From JALJPB01 sp963933115 (lineage in GTDB: Bacteria > Pseudomonadota > Gammaproteobacteria > Enterobacterales > Alteromonadaceae): 64,000 bases of DNA. The notes beneath the pieces were generated by a model. The model ran no database searches and was not told the origin of the DNA. It saw nothing but the letters and a program-made list of their open reading frames with translations. A program made the translations under genes and the position numbers. This document shows, piece after piece, positions 43,040 to 51,650 of this stretch. The DNA lies in the NCBI GenBank assembly GCA_963933115.1, contig CAWVSL010000010.1:18604-82603 (forward strand), read 5' to 3'. The first letter of the stretch is position 1; every line of letters begins with the position of its first letter.

Positions 43040-44221
43040 ATGATGAAAAAAACACTTATCGCCTCAACAATTGTTAGCCTTTTTATGAGTACAGCCGTTA
43101 TTGCCAATGATGAAAGTCAAGAATTACGTGACATCATTAAACAACAGCAAGACGTCTTAAAAACACTAGAACAGCGTCTTGATCAAACAGAACAAAGATT
43201 AGAAGCGACGGCTGACCAAATTGAGATGACGAACACTAGCAATATCTTTTCTGGCACTTCTCTTGGCGGCTACGGTGAACTTCATTACAATAATTATGAA
43301 GACCAAGACGCCAAAATAGACTTTCATCGCTTTGTTTTATTTTTTGGTTATGAATTTTCTGACGATATCCATTTCTTTTCAGAATTTGAATTAGAACATT
43401 CGATTGCTGGTGACGGTAAAGCAGGTGAAGTTGAACTTGAACAAGCTTTTGTCGAAATCAACATTAATGAAAAAACATCTTCAAAAGTTGGTTTGTTTTT
43501 AATTCCGGTAGGTATTCTAAATGAAACGCATGAGCCGCCAACGTTTTATGGTGTTGAACGCAACGGTGTTGAGAAAAACATTATTCCTGCCACTTGGTGG
43601 GAAGCAGGTGCGGCAATTAACTATAAATTATCTGGTGGATTAGCGCTTGACGGGGCTATCACGAGTGGCTTAAACACCCTTGATGCAAATATTCGAAGTG
43701 GCCGTCAAAAAGTAGCAAAAGCTACTGCCGAAAATTTAGCCTATACCGGCCGTGTTAAATATACGGCTATTAATGGTTTAGAGCTGGCGGCGACATTACA
43801 ATATCAAACTGATATTACCCAAGGTGGTGCAGATCTCGCCGATGATGCAATGGCGGTTGATAAAGCTGATGCCACATTATTAGAAGCCCATGCCATTTAT
43901 CAAGTACAAGATTTTACGGTTCGTGCCCTTTATGCCCGTTGGGATATTAATGGCGATGAAGCCAATATTTCAGGCCGTGATGAACAGACAGGCTGGTATG
44001 TAGAGCCTTCTTATAAAATGAATGAAAAAGTGGGCGTATTTGCTCGTTATTCTGAATATGATAATCAAGCAGGTAATGATGAGTTAACGAAAGTAAAATC
44101 AACCAGTGTCGGTATTAACTATTACTTGCATGAAAGTGTTGTTTTGAAAGCAGATTATGAAAACCTTGGTGGAGCTAAAGACTCAAAAGGTTTTAATCTA
44201 GGCTTTGGTTACCAATTTTAA
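43040..44221 (+). CDS. Outer-membrane porin with periplasmic coiled coil, Fur-controlled
   Basis: Protein of 393 residues with a signal peptide (about 1-22, ending VIANDES). A coiled coil follows (about 26-62, IIKQQQDVLKTLEQRL), typical of porins that trimerise or touch peptidoglycan, and then a beta-barrel with alternating strands starting LGGYGELHYNNYED and ending in the required terminal Phe (GFGYQF). It resembles the phosphate-selective/DcaP-like porin families. A Fur box and promoter lie upstream, and FMN-binding and PepSY genes downstream, so it may admit iron compounds or other substrates of that redox pair. The substrate is unknown. Confidence 0.82.
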   Translation: MMKKTLIASTIVSLFMSTAVIANDESQELRDIIKQQQDVLKTLEQRLDQTEQRLEATADQIEMTNTSNIFSGTSLGGYGELHYNNYEDQDAKIDFHRFVLFFGYEFSDDIHFFSEFELEHSIAGDGKAGEVELEQAFVEININEKTSSKVGLFLIPVGILNETHEPPTFYGVERNGVEKNIIPATWWEAGAAINYKLSGGLALDGAITSGLNTLDANIRSGRQKVAKATAENLAYTGRVKYTAINGLELAATLQYQTDITQGGADLADDAMAVDKADATLLEAHAIYQVQDFTVRALYARWDINGDEANISGRDEQTGWYVEPSYKMNEKVGVFARYSEYDNQAGNDELTKVKSTSVGINYYLHESVVLKADYENLGGAKDSKGFNLGFGYQF

Positions 44222-44249
44222 AAATAATTAACGCTGACATGTCTTAATG

Positions 44250-44284
44250 AAAGGGTGAATAGTGTGAATGCATTATTCACCTTT
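44250..44284 (+). terminator. Hairpin after the porin gene, possible partial terminator
   Basis: Arms AAAGGGTGAATA (44250-44261) and TATTCACCTTT (44274-44284) pair with a one-base bulge. The T-tail is weak. It may lower expression of the two downstream genes relative to the porin or protect the porin mRNA 3' end. Confidence 0.45.
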
Positions 44285-44308
44285 GTCGTTAATTTATAGT
44301 GGATTAAA

Positions 44309-44836
44309 ATGAACCCTATTATCAATAAATTATTACTGTCTCTTTGCTTACTCTTACTTTTAACACCAGTTGGCTTTGCTAAAGGGGTTTATCAAAGCCC
44401 TGAGCAGTTCATCCAAAAGACTATAGGTGAAATACCTAAAGCTAAAGTCTTGTGGTTAACTAAAGAGGACAAAACAATTATTGCCGATATTCTCAATCAT
44501 CGGTTTAATCGATTACGCATTCGTTATTGGCAAAAAGCAGATAATACGGTTTGGATACTTGATGAAATAGGCAAAGAAAAGCCTATTACTATTGGTGTGC
44601 ACATTCAAAATAAGCAAATAGCAGAACTCAAAGTATTAGTTTATCGTGAAAGCAGGGGTGATGAAGTCCGCCATGAGTTTTTCACTAAACAATTTAATTT
44701 AGCAAAATTAACTAATGATAATATGCTAACAAGTCACATTGATGGTATAACTGGCGCAACATTATCCGTGTGGGCACTCACAAAAGTAGCTCGATTATCG
44801 TTATGGCTAAATAATAAAGCGTTAGCACTTAATTAA
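44309..44836 (+). CDS. FMN-binding domain protein, covalent flavinylation site
   Basis: Exported protein of 175 residues: signal peptide about 1-24 (ending FAKG), then an FMN-binding domain like those of NqrC/RnfG. The C-terminal DGITGAT motif fits the recognition sequence of the flavin transferase ApbE, with Thr151 as the likely FMN-carrying residue. Single-domain proteins of this sort pass electrons on the outer side of the inner membrane. It lies 87 bases after the porin and is followed by a PepSY-type membrane protein, a pairing common in extracytoplasmic flavin electron-transfer units. ApbE itself is not in the window. Confidence 0.82.
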   Translation: MNPIINKLLLSLCLLLLLTPVGFAKGVYQSPEQFIQKTIGEIPKAKVLWLTKEDKTIIADILNHRFNRLRIRYWQKADNTVWILDEIGKEKPITIGVHIQNKQIAELKVLVYRESRGDEVRHEFFTKQFNLAKLTNDNMLTSHIDGITGATLSVWALTKVARLSLWLNNKALALN

Positions 44837-44871
44837 TTTAGCTTTTTAATTTATTGCAGATATTAAATACT

Positions 44872-45630
44872 ATGCTCAAATCTTATAAATCATGGCATAT
44901 CAGCCTTATTCAGCACTTACGAGCGTGGCATCGTAGACTAGGTATTATCGCGGCCTTTTTTTTGATTTTTTTATCACTATCGGGGATTGCTCTTAACCAT
45001 ACTGAATTACTGTCACTTGGCCACCAAAAAGTTAACATCGGTTGGTTACAAGATCATTACGGCATAAAAGCGCCTGATAAAGTCAATTTTTATAACAACA
45101 ATGAATTAATAGTCACCGATAAGTTAGTTTGGCTTAAAGACCGCTTGCTGATGGAAGTATCTGAACCTGTAATGAGTGCAGGTAAGTTCCAACAGTTTAT
45201 TGTGGTGGCAAGTGAGCAACAATTATTTGTATTTACCCAGCAGGGCGAATTAGTTGATAAACTAGGTACGCTTTCAGGCTTGCCAAGTAATATTAATGCT
45301 ATGTCTATTAGTCCTACCACTATCATTATCAATACGGACAATGGTTATTACCAAAGTGATAGTGATCTGTTTGAATGGCAGTCAATATCAACTATTGTTG
45401 AGCCGAAATGGATAAATGAGACCCAAGCGACAGCAGAACACAAACTTTCAGCAACATCTCAATATAAAGCTCAGTTTTTAACTTGGGAGAGAATTATAGT
45501 AGATACCCACAGTGGCCGGTTCTTTGGCTTATTAGGTGTACTATTTATGGATGTCGTAGCTATTCTATTAATATTATTATCTGTCAGTGGTCTTTATATT
45601 TGGCTAAGGTACGCTAAAGGGAAACGTTAA
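44872..45630 (+). CDS. PepSY-associated membrane protein
   Basis: Inner-membrane protein; I start at the ATG 44872 (252 residues), because the longer frame begins at a TTG with no ribosome site. The first membrane helix (about 24-43) is preceded by RAWHRRLGI and followed by ALNHTE, the hallmark of the PepSY_TM family; a periplasmic domain spans about 45-210; a second helix pair region (about 218-246) contains VSGLYIWLRY. In relatives the conserved His residues may bind heme and pass electrons across the membrane. Together with the flavinylated protein upstream it would form an electron path, plausibly for ferric reduction given the Fur box. Confidence 0.75.
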   Translation: MLKSYKSWHISLIQHLRAWHRRLGIIAAFFLIFLSLSGIALNHTELLSLGHQKVNIGWLQDHYGIKAPDKVNFYNNNELIVTDKLVWLKDRLLMEVSEPVMSAGKFQQFIVVASEQQLFVFTQQGELVDKLGTLSGLPSNINAMSISPTTIIINTDNGYYQSDSDLFEWQSISTIVEPKWINETQATAEHKLSATSQYKAQFLTWERIIVDTHSGRFFGLLGVLFMDVVAILLILLSVSGLYIWLRYAKGKR

Positions 45631-45671
45631 TATCACTATTATTTCTGTTACCCGACGTAATTATAGTGATA
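45631..45671. repeat. Inverted repeat between the PepSY gene and an unknown gene
   Basis: Arms TATCACTAT (45631-45639) and ATAGTGATA (45663-45671), almost 13 bases with one mismatch if extended inward, starting directly after the PepSY stop. No T-run follows, so an operator or processing hairpin is as likely as a terminator. Confidence 0.4.
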
Positions 45672-45709
45672 ACAAAATAGGCTATAATCCAATAAAGGCG
45701 TTTTAAAAG

Positions 45710-46231
45710 ATGATTGATATGACAATAAATTCAGATAATAACGAATTAAGAAAATATACTAGTTCGTGTACTCGTTTCGCTATATTGTTTTTATTTATAT
45801 TCAACGCTTCGACTGGTTATGCCCAAGAAATAGATAAAAGTCACCAACAATGGCTAAAAAACCAATTTAGTGAAAAACACCAAAAGCTCATTCCTATTGT
45901 TGCCGTTGCTGATATGTATTTTTCTTGTAATGAAATTAGAAAGGTTGACCCTGTTAGCCTGTCTCTATCAGATTTAGTCACCAAAAAAAATAAAAATGAA
46001 CTCGCTGATAAACTTATACTGTGTCTTGGTAATGATGAAATAAAATCTGATCAAGCGTTAAACTTTGGCCTTTTGGGTTGTTTCCATCAGCAATTAAGTG
46101 GTCTGGATGAAGAAGACCGGAAAATAAAAATGATTTTAGTTAATAAGGCAATTTTGTCCTTATCAAGAGAAGAGCGCCAACAAAGTTTTACACGGTGCGT
46201 AAATGCCCAAGCCATCAATTATCTAAAATAG
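45710..46231 (+). CDS. Unknown exported or membrane-anchored protein with four cysteines
   Basis: Protein of 173 residues. A hydrophobic segment (about 23-35) preceded by a polar, basic stretch and ending GYAQE looks like a long signal peptide. After it the mature part has cysteines in FSCNEI, ILCLGND, LLGCFHQQ and FTRCVNAQ, four in total, which could make two disulfides if exported. I do not recognise a family. It follows the PepSY gene by 79 bases with an inverted repeat between and converges with the next gene. Confidence 0.6.
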   Translation: MIDMTINSDNNELRKYTSSCTRFAILFLFIFNASTGYAQEIDKSHQQWLKNQFSEKHQKLIPIVAVADMYFSCNEIRKVDPVSLSLSDLVTKKNKNELADKLILCLGNDEIKSDQALNFGLLGCFHQQLSGLDEEDRKIKMILVNKAILSLSREERQQSFTRCVNAQAINYLK

Positions 46232-46280
46232 TTTTTTAAATGAGTGTACTGTATCTATGCATTCAAAAAACCTTTATTAA

Positions 46281-46700
46281 CTAATGTTTTTTATTCACTT
46301 TTTTTAAATTATCTATGTCAGAAAATGAGCTTGGTAATATCTCAACACCTACCCAGCGACCTACCCTGATAACAAATGGGATTGTTATTGGTGCAAAAGG
46401 CAACACTGCAAACATACCAATACCTAAACCCTTTAACAAATCAACAAACTGTTTATTTGCCGCTAACATATCGTCACTGCTAGCTTGTCTCCTGGTATAT
46501 TTACGATAAGTGATCAGCATTTCTTTTGTTTCACTTTTCTCTTGGGCAAGGGCAAGTTTAATACCTAACATTTGACGTTGCAGTTTTAACTTACCACGTT
46601 TATGGGTAATACGAGTGACACGAATCGGCGATTTAATAAAATGAATCAAAATTTTCATATCGACATTGTCGCATATTATTTCCTTTGGATAATTTTTCAT
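46281..46700 (-). CDS. LETM1-like small protein, unknown role
   Basis: Protein of 139 residues. The C-terminal part, LLKGLGIGMFAVLPFAPITI through VEILPSSF, resembles by eye the conserved core of the LETM1 ribosome-binding domain (hydrophobic segment with LPF...IP and a closing LPSSF). The N-terminal half is very basic (RVTRITHKRGKLKLQRQ). The start is uncertain: ATG 46700 has no ribosome site, and ATG 46658 (MKILIHFIK) is an alternative. A 13-codon frame with a good AAGGA site lies over the start region (46674-46633). Function in bacteria is unknown; mitochondrial LETM1 affects ion exchange and ribosomes. Confidence 0.6.
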   Translation of the reverse strand: MKNYPKEIICDNVDMKILIHFIKSPIRVTRITHKRGKLKLQRQMLGIKLALAQEKSETKEMLITYRKYTRRQASSDDMLAANKQFVDLLKGLGIGMFAVLPFAPITIPFVIRVGRWVGVEILPSSFSDIDNLKKVNKKH

Positions 46701-46890
46701 TTTAAGTTATTAAATAATCAAAGTGCAAAGTGTTTAATGATTAGACATAAATTATATAAAAAACAGAATATCTAGATCATTTAGTTCATATCTTGTAACA
46801 TTTAACTTAGTTATTTAAGCAACTTTTTGTTATTTTTCATAAAAGATGTCTTATAGTTTAATTAATTAATTTAACAGTGAAATATCGATT

Positions 46891-47616
46891 ATGGTACAGG
46901 AAACAATCAAAATATTAGTCGTTGATGATGACGTTCGTTTGCGCTCATTACTCGAACGCTACCTAGTTGAACAAGGATTTGCCGTTCGAAGTGCGGCAGG
47001 CTCTGAGCAAATGGATCGATTACTTGAGCGCGAAAATTTTCACCTGTTAGTCTTAGATTTAATGTTGCCGGGTGAAGATGGTTTATCTATTTGTCGTAGA
47101 CTGCGCCAACAAAACAATAATATTCCCATTGTTATGCTAACAGCTAAAGGTGATGAAGTTGACCGCATAATTGGCCTCGAAATTGGTGCTGATGACTATA
47201 TGCCAAAGCCTTTTAATCCTCGTGAATTATTGGCCCGAATAAAAGCCGTGTTACGACGCAGAGTCCAAGAAGCTCCTGGGGCACCTTCGTTAAAAGAAAA
47301 CATGATTACCTTTGGTGAATATAAATTAAATTTAGCCACCCGTGAAATGGTTAAAGATGGCGTCAATATACCTCTCACTAGCGGTGAATTTGCCGTGTTA
47401 AAAGCATTAACGACTCATCCTAGAGAACCCCTATCAAGAGATAAGTTGATGAACCTAGCCCGTGGTAGAGATTATTCAGCGTTAGAGCGTAGTATCGATG
47501 TGCAAGTATCTCGTTTGCGAAGAATGCTGGAAGTAGATGCCACTAAACCTCGTTATATTCAGACCGTTTGGGGACTCGGTTATGTATTTGTTCCAGATGG
47601 TGTTGGCGCTACCTAA
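46891..47616 (+). CDS. ompR: Two-component response regulator OmpR
   Basis: DNA-binding regulator paired with EnvZ, 241 residues (E. coli 239). The receiver domain has the acidic DDD at 12-14, the phosphorylated Asp56 in LVLDLMLPGEDG, the Thr of VMLTAKG and the Lys of MPKPFNP. The winged-helix output domain (about 135-235) carries PLTSGEFAVLKAL, the RDKLMNLARGRDY loop and SIDVQVSRLRRMLE. envZ follows 15 bases later. The pair senses osmolarity and envelope state and controls porins in E. coli; the porin at 43040 is a possible target. Confidence 0.96.
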   Translation: MVQETIKILVVDDDVRLRSLLERYLVEQGFAVRSAAGSEQMDRLLERENFHLLVLDLMLPGEDGLSICRRLRQQNNNIPIVMLTAKGDEVDRIIGLEIGADDYMPKPFNPRELLARIKAVLRRRVQEAPGAPSLKENMITFGEYKLNLATREMVKDGVNIPLTSGEFAVLKALTTHPREPLSRDKLMNLARGRDYSALERSIDVQVSRLRRMLEVDATKPRYIQTVWGLGYVFVPDGVGAT

Positions 47617-47631
47617 ATAGGTATATATTAA

Positions 47632-48933
47632 ATGAAGATATTGCCAAACAGTGCTTTTGGGCAAACCGTACTATTGATTGGCCTGTTACTGTTAATTAAT
47701 CAGGTCGTCACCTACATTTCCATCGCTATTTATGTCATACAGCCTAATTCTCAACAGATAAATCAACTACTCGCCAAACAAGTCAAAGTGGTCTTTATTG
47801 ATGTCACAGACGCTAAATTCAGCCGCAAAATGGTGGAAGCTTTTCACCGTGAAACAGGTATTGGTGTCTATCGTGAGAAAGATGCGATGAAGATAGGTTT
47901 AGCCAATGCGAGATATTATAAATATCGTTCTGATGAAATGTCTGAATTACTCGGTGGCCCTGCTGAAGTACGTATTTCTCAGTCAAATGATTTCCTTTTT
48001 TGGATACGCCCACCTCAAGCCCCAAATCTTTGGGTCAAGATACCTTTATTAGGTTTGGAAGACGAAAACTTCTCTCCTCTTATCTTCTTTTTAGTGATCA
48101 TTGGCGTTTTGAGTGTTGGCGGTGGCTGGTTATTTGTTCGCCAATTAAACCGGCCCTTAAAATCATTACAACTGGCTGCAAATGATGTTGCCGAAGGTAA
48201 TTTCCCCAAACCATTGATTGAGTGTGGGACGACTGAAATTATGGCAGTAACTCAGGCCTTTAATCATATGTCTAGCGGTATTAAACAGCTTGAAGAGGAT
48301 AGAAACTTATTAATGGCGGGTATTTCACATGATTTACGTACGCCATTGACTCGTATCCGCTTGGCAACTGAAATGATGTCTGAAATGGACGACTTTCTTC
48401 GAGAAGGTATCGAATACGATATTGACGACATGAATAGCATCATAGATCAATTTATCGATTATATTCGTAACGACAATCAAGATGTCTTTGAGTTAAATGA
48501 TATTAATGCCTTACTTGAAGATGTTGTCAATGCCGAGAGTTCTAATGATAGAAAAATTATCTTTAATCGTAATCGTTGCCCTAAAATCCCAATAAAATAT
48601 ATTGCCATTAAACGAGTTGTCGCCAATTTAATTCAAAATGCCTTACGTTATAGTACTGGCGATATTGAGTTAACATCAGGTGTAGACGAAAAAAACGGTT
48701 ACGTTTATTTTATTGTTAAAGATAATGGCGACGGTATTCCCGAAGATGAGATTGAACGCTTATTTCACCCTTTCACCCAAGGTGATAAAGCACGAGGTGC
48801 TGAAGGTAGTGGCTTAGGTCTGGCTATCATAAAACGTATCGTCAATAGTCATAGTGGCGCTGTTATTTTATCAAACCATAAGGAAGGTGGTTTACAGGCT
48901 ATGGTTCGTTTACCGATTAACAGAGATAAATAA
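47632..48933 (+). CDS. envZ: Sensor histidine kinase EnvZ
   Basis: Inner-membrane sensor kinase of 433 residues (E. coli 450). First membrane helix about 12-34, a periplasmic domain of roughly 110 residues, second helix about 147-168, then a HAMP domain (RQLNRPLKSLQLAANDVAEGNFP). The dimerisation/phosphoacceptor helix has His233 in GISHDLRTPLTRIRLA. The ATPase domain has the N-box LIQNALRY, G1 DNGDGIP and G2 GSGLGLAI. It forms an operon with ompR. Confidence 0.95.
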   Translation: MKILPNSAFGQTVLLIGLLLLINQVVTYISIAIYVIQPNSQQINQLLAKQVKVVFIDVTDAKFSRKMVEAFHRETGIGVYREKDAMKIGLANARYYKYRSDEMSELLGGPAEVRISQSNDFLFWIRPPQAPNLWVKIPLLGLEDENFSPLIFFLVIIGVLSVGGGWLFVRQLNRPLKSLQLAANDVAEGNFPKPLIECGTTEIMAVTQAFNHMSSGIKQLEEDRNLLMAGISHDLRTPLTRIRLATEMMSEMDDFLREGIEYDIDDMNSIIDQFIDYIRNDNQDVFELNDINALLEDVVNAESSNDRKIIFNRNRCPKIPIKYIAIKRVVANLIQNALRYSTGDIELTSGVDEKNGYVYFIVKDNGDGIPEDEIERLFHPFTQGDKARGAEGSGLGLAIIKRIVNSHSGAVILSNHKEGGLQAMVRLPINRDK

Positions 48934-48997
48934 TACTCTCGTGATTAGCTCGGTGGTCACGCTTCACTCGAGCTCCTACTTCCTGTCATGGTGAAAT

Positions 48998-49030
48998 AAA
49001 AAACCCCAATGAATTTCTTCATTGAGGTTC
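48998..49030 (-). terminator. Terminator of pckA
   Basis: Arms 49004-49013 and 49018-49027 (CCTCAATGAA/TTCATTGGGG in the minus-strand RNA, one G-U pair), followed on the minus strand by six T. It may also stop transcripts leaving envZ. Confidence 0.85.
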
Positions 49031-49054
49031 TAATTTTATTGTTTAAGCTATTGG

Positions 49055-50665
49055 CTAGAGTTGTGGACCAGCAACAACTAAAGCCTTACCATTATCGGTA
49101 TCAGTAAATTTTTCGAAGTTATTAACAAAACGATTAGCTAAATCTAACGCTTTACTGTGCCATTCAGCTTTATCTTGGTAGGTGTTTCTAGGATCTAAAA
49201 TATCACCTTCAACGCCATCAATAGCCTTAGGTACAGCTAAGTTAAATGTGGGAATAACGGTTGTTTCAACATCGTCAATTGAACCGTCTAAAATCGCGTC
49301 AATAATCGCACGAGTCGCTTTAATTGAGATCCGCTTACCGGTACCATTCCAACCCGTATTAACTAAGTAAGCTTCAGCACCAACTTCAGTCATACGTTTA
49401 TTCAAGACCTCTGCATATTGTGTTGGGTGCAAGCTTAAAAATGCCGCGCCAAAACAGCTCGAAAAAGTCGGTGTAGGCTTAGTAATACCGCGTTCAGTAC
49501 CCGCTAATTTAGCGGTAAAACCCGATAAAAAGTAATATTCTGTTTGCTCGGGAGTTAATTTTGCCACCGGTGGTAGTACACCAAAGGCATCAGCTGTTAA
49601 AAAGATAACCTTTTTAGCATGCCCCGCTCGTGAAATAGGCTTAACGATATTATCGATATGGTCAATAGGGTAGGATACTCGAGTATTTTCAGTTATTGAA
49701 TTATCATCAAAATCAATTTTACCCTTAGCATCAACTGTTACGTTTTCTAGTAAGGCATTACGACGAATAGCATTGTAAATATCAGGTTCATTTTCCTTAC
49801 TCAGGTTAATTGTTTTTGCATAACAACCTCCTTCAAAGTTAAAGATACCATTGTCATCCCAACCATGCTCGTCATCACCAATTAATTGCCGTTTAGGATC
49901 AGTAGAAAGCGTTGTCTTACCTGTACCTGAAAGGCCAAAAAAGATAGCAGTATCGCCATCTTCACCAACGTTAGCACTGCAATGCATTGAAGCGATACCT
50001 TGAAGCGGAAGGTAGTAATTCATCATTGAGAACATACCTTTCTTCATTTCGCCACCGTACCAAGTACCACCAATGAGTTGAATTTTTTCAGTTAAATTAA
50101 AAGCAACAAAATTTTCTGAATTTAAACCTTGTTCTTGCCACTTATCGTTTACTGTTTTTGCACCATTCATGACGATAAAATCTGGCTGGTAGCTTCGTAA
50201 CTCCTCATCACTTGGACGAATGAACATATTTTTAACAAAATGCGCTTGCCATGCCACTTCAGTAATAAAACGAACTTTTAAACGAGTTGCTTTATCAGCA
50301 CCACAAAAAGTATCAACAACAAATAATCGCTGGCCCGAAAGTTGGTTGGCAACTAATCCTTTTAAGTGATCCCAAGTTTCTTGGCTCATCGCTTTGTTGT
50401 CATTTTTGCCTTGATCTGACCACCAAACGCTATCGCGAGTTATATCATCACAAACAATATATTTATCTTTAGGTGAACGACCGGTAAAAATACCCGTATC
50501 AACATTTACGGCTCCGAGTTCAGTCTCTACGCCTTTATCAAAGCCTGTTAGACTTGCTTTAGTTTCTTCAGCAAAAAGTAATTCGTACGAAGGATTATAA
50601 ACAACTTCTTTTACGTTATTAATGCCGTATTGAGATAAATCAATCGAGTTTTCTAAAGCGGTCAT
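49055..50665 (-). CDS. pckA: Phosphoenolpyruvate carboxykinase (ATP)
   Basis: Makes PEP from oxaloacetate with ATP, the entry to gluconeogenesis; 536 residues (E. coli 540). Conserved sites: YNPSYELL at the N-terminus, FTGRSPKDKYIV, the WYGGEMKKGMFSMMNY metal/substrate segment, the kinase P-loop GLSGTGKTTLS near residue 245, IGDDEHGWDDNGIFNFEGGCYAK, and the adenine-side NTGWNGTGKRI. Its mRNA leader contains a strong hairpin (50709-50743), and an AGGAG ribosome site lies before the start. Adjacent to ompR-envZ in convergent orientation, as in many gammaproteobacteria. Confidence 0.97.
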   Translation of the reverse strand: MTALENSIDLSQYGINNVKEVVYNPSYELLFAEETKASLTGFDKGVETELGAVNVDTGIFTGRSPKDKYIVCDDITRDSVWWSDQGKNDNKAMSQETWDHLKGLVANQLSGQRLFVVDTFCGADKATRLKVRFITEVAWQAHFVKNMFIRPSDEELRSYQPDFIVMNGAKTVNDKWQEQGLNSENFVAFNLTEKIQLIGGTWYGGEMKKGMFSMMNYYLPLQGIASMHCSANVGEDGDTAIFFGLSGTGKTTLSTDPKRQLIGDDEHGWDDNGIFNFEGGCYAKTINLSKENEPDIYNAIRRNALLENVTVDAKGKIDFDDNSITENTRVSYPIDHIDNIVKPISRAGHAKKVIFLTADAFGVLPPVAKLTPEQTEYYFLSGFTAKLAGTERGITKPTPTFSSCFGAAFLSLHPTQYAEVLNKRMTEVGAEAYLVNTGWNGTGKRISIKATRAIIDAILDGSIDDVETTVIPTFNLAVPKAIDGVEGDILDPRNTYQDKAEWHSKALDLANRFVNNFEKFTDTDNGKALVVAGPQL

Positions 50666-51128
50666 AGCTAAAACACTCCTAGGTAGTGAGACAAAATTAA
50701 ATTATAGACCTAAGGCACTTCAAACAATTTAAAGTACCTTAGGTATATAAAATAACAGAACAATATTTACTTCCTTATTTGGGCAATCATTCTAGGGGAT
50801 CAGCAATCAAAACTAAAGCAAAATATCGCATAAGCTGTAAGTTTTCACCACACATTACATAATATGATCAAAGCGAGTACTGTCGATGTTTGCCGATGAA
50901 AAGAGTTTGTTGAAAATGAAAAGTTTAATGGCCACGACATCTTATTTTATCTTAAAAAAATGTTGCTATAACATGCTGTTTTTTCGAATTAACACTATCG
51001 TTAAGCCAGATTAATTTGATCACCAAATTAGTGGTCTTAATCTTTTGATAATAAAACTATCTATACAGCTAAGCAGAATTTATAATTAACGGGATTTAAT
51101 CTTAAACATTAAACTTATTGGTATTAGC
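50666..51128. other. 463-base divergent intergenic region (pckA / VF530 gene)
   Basis: No gene seen. It must contain the pckA promoter and leader on the minus strand (with the hairpin at 50709-50743) and the promoter of the VF530-type gene on the plus strand. The rest is AT-rich without clear repeats. Confidence 0.5.
50709..50743 (-). promoter_or_regulatory. Leader hairpin of pckA
   Basis: In the minus-strand RNA, CCTAAGGTACTT pairs with AAGTGCCTTAGG over 12 positions (one G-U pair) around an 11-base loop, 44 bases before the pckA start. No T-run follows, so it is not a terminator; an operator at the DNA level is also possible. Confidence 0.55.
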
Positions 51129-51539
51129 ATGAGCTCAGAAGATATATATAAAAATAATCCATTACATGGCATTAAATTAGAGCAAGTATTAGATGAACTG
51201 GTCGAGCACTATGGCTGGGAGATTCTCTATGCTTATTTAAATCTAAATTGCTTTAAAACCAATGTGAGTACTTTATCAAGTCTTAAATTTCTGAGAAAAA
51301 CAGATTGGGCTCAAGAAAAGGTAGAAGGATTTTATATGTATCAATATAAAGGATTACCAAGAGCAGACGATGAACAGTTTCAATTACCCCCTCGTGATCG
51401 GATAGTCCCTGCCCATGATAAAATGGGTTTACCTGCGGAGTTAAGTTTATCCGATGCTGAACGTTTAAGACAAAAACGGGCAAGTAATGCTCGAGCTAGA
51501 AATAGCAGTCCAGCTAACCCTTGGGGTAACACACAATAA
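51129..51539 (+). CDS. VF530 (DUF2132) family DNA-binding-like protein
   Basis: Protein of 136 residues. The first 70 residues match the VF530/DUF2132 family: NNPLHGIKLEQVLDELVEHYGWE, then NCFKTNVSTLSSLKFLRKT, WAQEKVEGFY. The family fold (solved for a Vibrio fischeri protein) resembles DNA-binding helical domains. The C-terminal half is polar with a basic Arg/Lys-rich end (LRQKRASNARARN) that could bind nucleic acid. Function unproven. Single-gene unit facing fre. Confidence 0.85.
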   Translation: MSSEDIYKNNPLHGIKLEQVLDELVEHYGWEILYAYLNLNCFKTNVSTLSSLKFLRKTDWAQEKVEGFYMYQYKGLPRADDEQFQLPPRDRIVPAHDKMGLPAELSLSDAERLRQKRASNARARNSSPANPWGNTQ

Positions 51540-51540
51540 A

Positions 51541-51573
51541 TCAGATAGGGCCTAATGACTAAGCCCTGACTGA
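51541..51573. repeat. Nested inverted repeat between the VF530 gene and fre
   Basis: AGGGC (51547-51551) with GCCCT (51563-51567), flanked by TCAG (51541-51544) and CTGA (51570-51573). Two base positions after the VF530 stop. No T-run; a weak terminator for the convergent pair at best. Confidence 0.35.
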
Positions 51574-51650
51574 TATGAGATAACGGTATTTATAAAAAGA
51601 GAAACACCCTTTGTTTTTTAAAGATTCAGGCTTAAAACTCAACCTAAAAC

